Of a stretch of 22,867 nt of DNA, positions 20,855-22,867 are shown piece after piece. The notes beneath the pieces are model-generated. The model worked only from the letters and a program-made list of their open reading frames with translations. It did not search any database and had not been told where the DNA came from. Every line of letters starts with the position of its first letter. The stretch's first letter is position 1. The position numbers and the translations under genes are program-made. The stretch is from an uncultured Parasutterella sp. (GTDB lineage: Bacteria; Pseudomonadota; Gammaproteobacteria; Burkholderiales; Burkholderiaceae_F), in the NCBI GenBank assembly GCA_900766055.1, contig CAAFTZ010000011.1, positions 1-22,867 on the forward strand. Direction: 5' to 3'.

Positions 20855-22867
20855 TCTTCTTTCCCTTTTTCGGTCTCTGTCGGAAGCGCCGGCAGTTCGA
20901 GCGTAAAGATAGTTCCCTCGCCCAAGGTACTGGCAACCGTAATCTTTCCTTTATGCAGCAGCACCAATTCTTTTGTAATGTATAAACCCAAACCTGTTCC
21001 GCCGATTTTTCTGGCTGAATCCATTCTGACCTGATAGAACCGATCGAAGATCTTATCAAGCGCTGAGTCCGGAACTCCTATGCCATCGTCTTCCACCCTG
21101 AGTTCGAGAAAGCTCCCGGCCTTTCGGGTTTGGATTTTCACCCGGCAGACATTGCCCTCTTTCCGGTATTTATAAGCATTGGAAAGAAGATTCTGAACAA
21201 TCTGCATAAAGGCCTGCTTATCGACGTTCGCCGCCGCAGCATCAGGTGAAATTTCCAAAGAACACTCAAAATCTTTAAAGCCGGAAAAATGTTTGAGCGC
21301 CTTTCGTATCATGGACTTAATCAAACAGAATTCTGGGTGAATTTCATAAGAGCCCGTCTGGAGTTTGGCAACATCCAGCCAGCGGGAGATCATGCTTTTC
21401 ATTTCGTCGGCGCTTTCCAGCAGCTCGGCCGCCGTCTCTTTGCTTTCCGGATCCTGAACCGTTTTGCTTAGGCATTCTGCCGCCATACGCACTCCGGCGA
21501 GCGGCGTTTTAAGTTCATGAGCGGCGATTCCGATTAATTCATCTTTCAGTCTATCGATCTGCACTTCGGATGTCGCATCCCGCACAAACACACAGAAAAC
21601 GTCTTTGGCTCCGCTCTCAAACATTCGAAGCTCAAGATCAAAACCCTGGGACTGAATAAAGAGATGTTTATCCCTGCTCTGATGCATTTCATTGACCAAA
21701 GCCAAAAAGCGTTTTTTCGCTTCTTCCTCAGAAAGATTGAGAAGCCGAACGGCCGAAGGATTACAGAAACGCATTTCCAGTTTCTCGTTAAAGAGAACAA
21801 TGCCCTCCTTCATATCTGAAAACAAGGAAGTTAGAAGCGCCTCATGCCGCTGGATCGTTTGAACTTGTTTTTTAACCTTCTCTTCAAGAGAAAAATTCAG
21901 TTCCTTCAAGCGGTTTTGCGCCGTAATCAGTCTTTCCTGCATTCGGCCGTATGTGCGCTGCAGCTGAACAAGCTCTCTTGGCGACTTAATTCTTTCGCTT
22001 TTGTCCGGAAGAATTCTTGCGGCTGTCATTTGACGCGTCAGTTTTTCAACGGCTCGAACGACAGAGATAGAAGCCAAAAGGCCGATCACAATCGCCGTCA
22101 GGAACGTGGCGAGCCAAACAAATACGTTGCGTATAAAAAGCTGGACCAGAACGGCCTTTCTATCAACGGTTCGAGAAAACACACCGACGGACCAATCCGT
22201 GACAGCCAGAGGTTGGACATAACCGTAGTACTCCGCATTCGAGAAAGTAAAGCTGCGATGGGTTCTTTCTTCAATCGTGAGATTGTGAAGCGGAACCGAC
22301 TTTCCGGAAGAAAAGATGACTTCTCCGTTCCTGCCGAAAATGCCGATTTGATAAGCATCTGTCGCAAAACCCTTTAGAACCTGTGCGGCAATCTGCTCAA
22401 GATCGAGCGCGGCAACAGCCAAACCGACGAAGCGGCCGTTCGAATAAACAGGCTTAGTAATATTCACAATCTTTCTGTCAGATGCGCCGACCGCTTGAAC
22501 AAGGCTGGAAACCGACAGTCCATCCAAGACATGAGGGTTCTGCCAGTGAGATCGCTCTTTATGAGAGACGCCGATATTCGATTCCCCGTGTTTATTTTTC
22601 TGAGGAGAGAACGCCATGCTTACCGCCGACGGATTGTCGAAATGCATATTCAGGATATCCGGGGAGGCCTTGCGGAGCTCTTCTAATATCTGATTCAGTT
22701 TTTCAGTGGGCACTCCTTCTTCGGATTTCAAGATTTCCGCAGCGGCGGTTACCAAGGAAACAGCATTGTCGACTTTCGCCTCAAGACGCTCAGAAACCAA
22801 TGATGAGATCTCAGCCCGCGTCCTATCATCTTCTGCGAACTCTCTTTCGACCGCAGTATATTGAAAC
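20851..22867 (-). CDS. Sensor histidine kinase, N-terminus outside the window
   Basis: The reading frame is open to the right edge, so the true start and probably a first membrane segment lie beyond it; 671 residues are visible. In order: an extracytoplasmic region with Cache-like features (KIVNITKPVYSNGRFVGLAV, then YGYVQPLAVTDWSVGVF); a membrane segment at about 22057-22137; a HAMP-like linker; a coiled-coil stretch; a PAS-like domain (MKEGIVLFNEKLEMRFCNPS); a HisKA domain with the phosphoacceptor His at 21517-21519 (AAHELKTPLAG); and HATPase motifs NLLSNAYKY, DDGIGVP and GGTGLGLYI. Catalytic boxes are complete. It overlaps the response regulator by 4 bp. Cache domains bind small molecules such as organic or amino acids, so a periplasmic signal is likely, but the ligand is unknown. 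Confidence 0.9.
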   Translation of the reverse strand, partial: FQYTAVEREFAEDDRTRAEISSLVSERLEAKVDNAVSLVTAAAEILKSEEGVPTEKLNQILEELRKASPDILNMHFDNPSAVSMAFSPQKNKHGESNIGVSHKERSHWQNPHVLDGLSVSSLVQAVGASDRKIVNITKPVYSNGRFVGLAVAALDLEQIAAQVLKGFATDAYQIGIFGRNGEVIFSSGKSVPLHNLTIEERTHRSFTFSNAEYYGYVQPLAVTDWSVGVFSRTVDRKAVLVQLFIRNVFVWLATFLTAIVIGLLASISVVRAVEKLTRQMTAARILPDKSERIKSPRELVQLQRTYGRMQERLITAQNRLKELNFSLEEKVKKQVQTIQRHEALLTSLFSDMKEGIVLFNEKLEMRFCNPSAVRLLNLSEEEAKKRFLALVNEMHQSRDKHLFIQSQGFDLELRMFESGAKDVFCVFVRDATSEVQIDRLKDELIGIAAHELKTPLAGVRMAAECLSKTVQDPESKETAAELLESADEMKSMISRWLDVAKLQTGSYEIHPEFCLIKSMIRKALKHFSGFKDFECSLEISPDAAAANVDKQAFMQIVQNLLSNAYKYRKEGNVCRVKIQTRKAGSFLELRVEDDGIGVPDSALDKIFDRFYQVRMDSARKIGGTGLGLYITKELVLLHKGKITVASTLGEGTIFTLELPALPTETEKGKEE

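Noticed and set aside
1..22867. CRISPR arrays, insertion sequences, prophage parts, tRNA or rRNA genes
   Set aside because: I saw no spaced repeat series, no transposase or integrase motifs and no tRNA-like folds; the gene content is chromosomal in character.

Overview
The window looks like the chromosome of a betaproteobacterium of the order Burkholderiales. A gut-associated Sutterellaceae-type organism (Sutterella/Parasutterella group) is my best guess. The reasons are the divergent suhB / trmJ-cysE block, the rnm-yciO-site-2-protease-dapA-bamC block, and a periplasmic flavoprotein reductase paired with a tetraheme cytochrome, an arrangement common in asaccharolytic anaerobic respirers. The family assignment is inference; no rRNA or tRNA is present to anchor it.

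Layout: (1) 1-357 is AT-rich and holds no gene I can support. (2) 358-5239, plus strand: an unrecognised 270-aa protein, a HigA-antitoxin-like helix-turn-helix protein, and two paralogous long-chain acyl-CoA synthetases packed behind it with 3 and 0 bp gaps, closed by a strong terminator. An 11-base sequence with a palindromic core occurs upstream of both the 270-aa gene and the HTH gene. (3) 5310-6822, minus: trmJ then cysE. Divergent from these, 6910-7839 plus, is suhB with an unusual basic N-terminal tail, followed by a terminator and then mutS (7951-10596). (4) 10682-16920, minus: a long co-directional run read as rnm, yciO, site-2 protease, methyltransferase, dapA, bamC, an FMN-binding split-barrel protein and a SlyD-like isomerase. 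(5) 17056-18006 plus: hslO (Hsp33) with a possible sigma-32 promoter and a bidirectional terminator. (6) 18094-22867, minus: a sensor kinase (its N-terminus is cut off by the window edge), an OmpR-family regulator, a Tat-exported fumarate-reductase-like flavoprotein and a tetraheme cytochrome c.

The most interesting unit is block 6. The kinase stop and regulator start overlap by 4 bp. Directly downstream, overlapping the regulator's stop codon, lie two tandem 11-bp direct repeats differing at one base, the geometry expected of an OmpR/PhoB-type binding site. Then come the flavoprotein and the cytochrome, whose ribosome-binding site overlaps the flavoprotein stop. The flavoprotein keeps most fumarate-reductase active-site residues, but the second substrate-binding histidine is replaced by tyrosine. 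Together this suggests a self-contained module that senses an extracytoplasmic signal, perhaps the substrate, and induces a periplasmic reductase whose acceptor may not be fumarate.

The second interesting unit is block 2, where an antitoxin-type repressor without a recognisable toxin appears to have become part of a lipid-activation operon.
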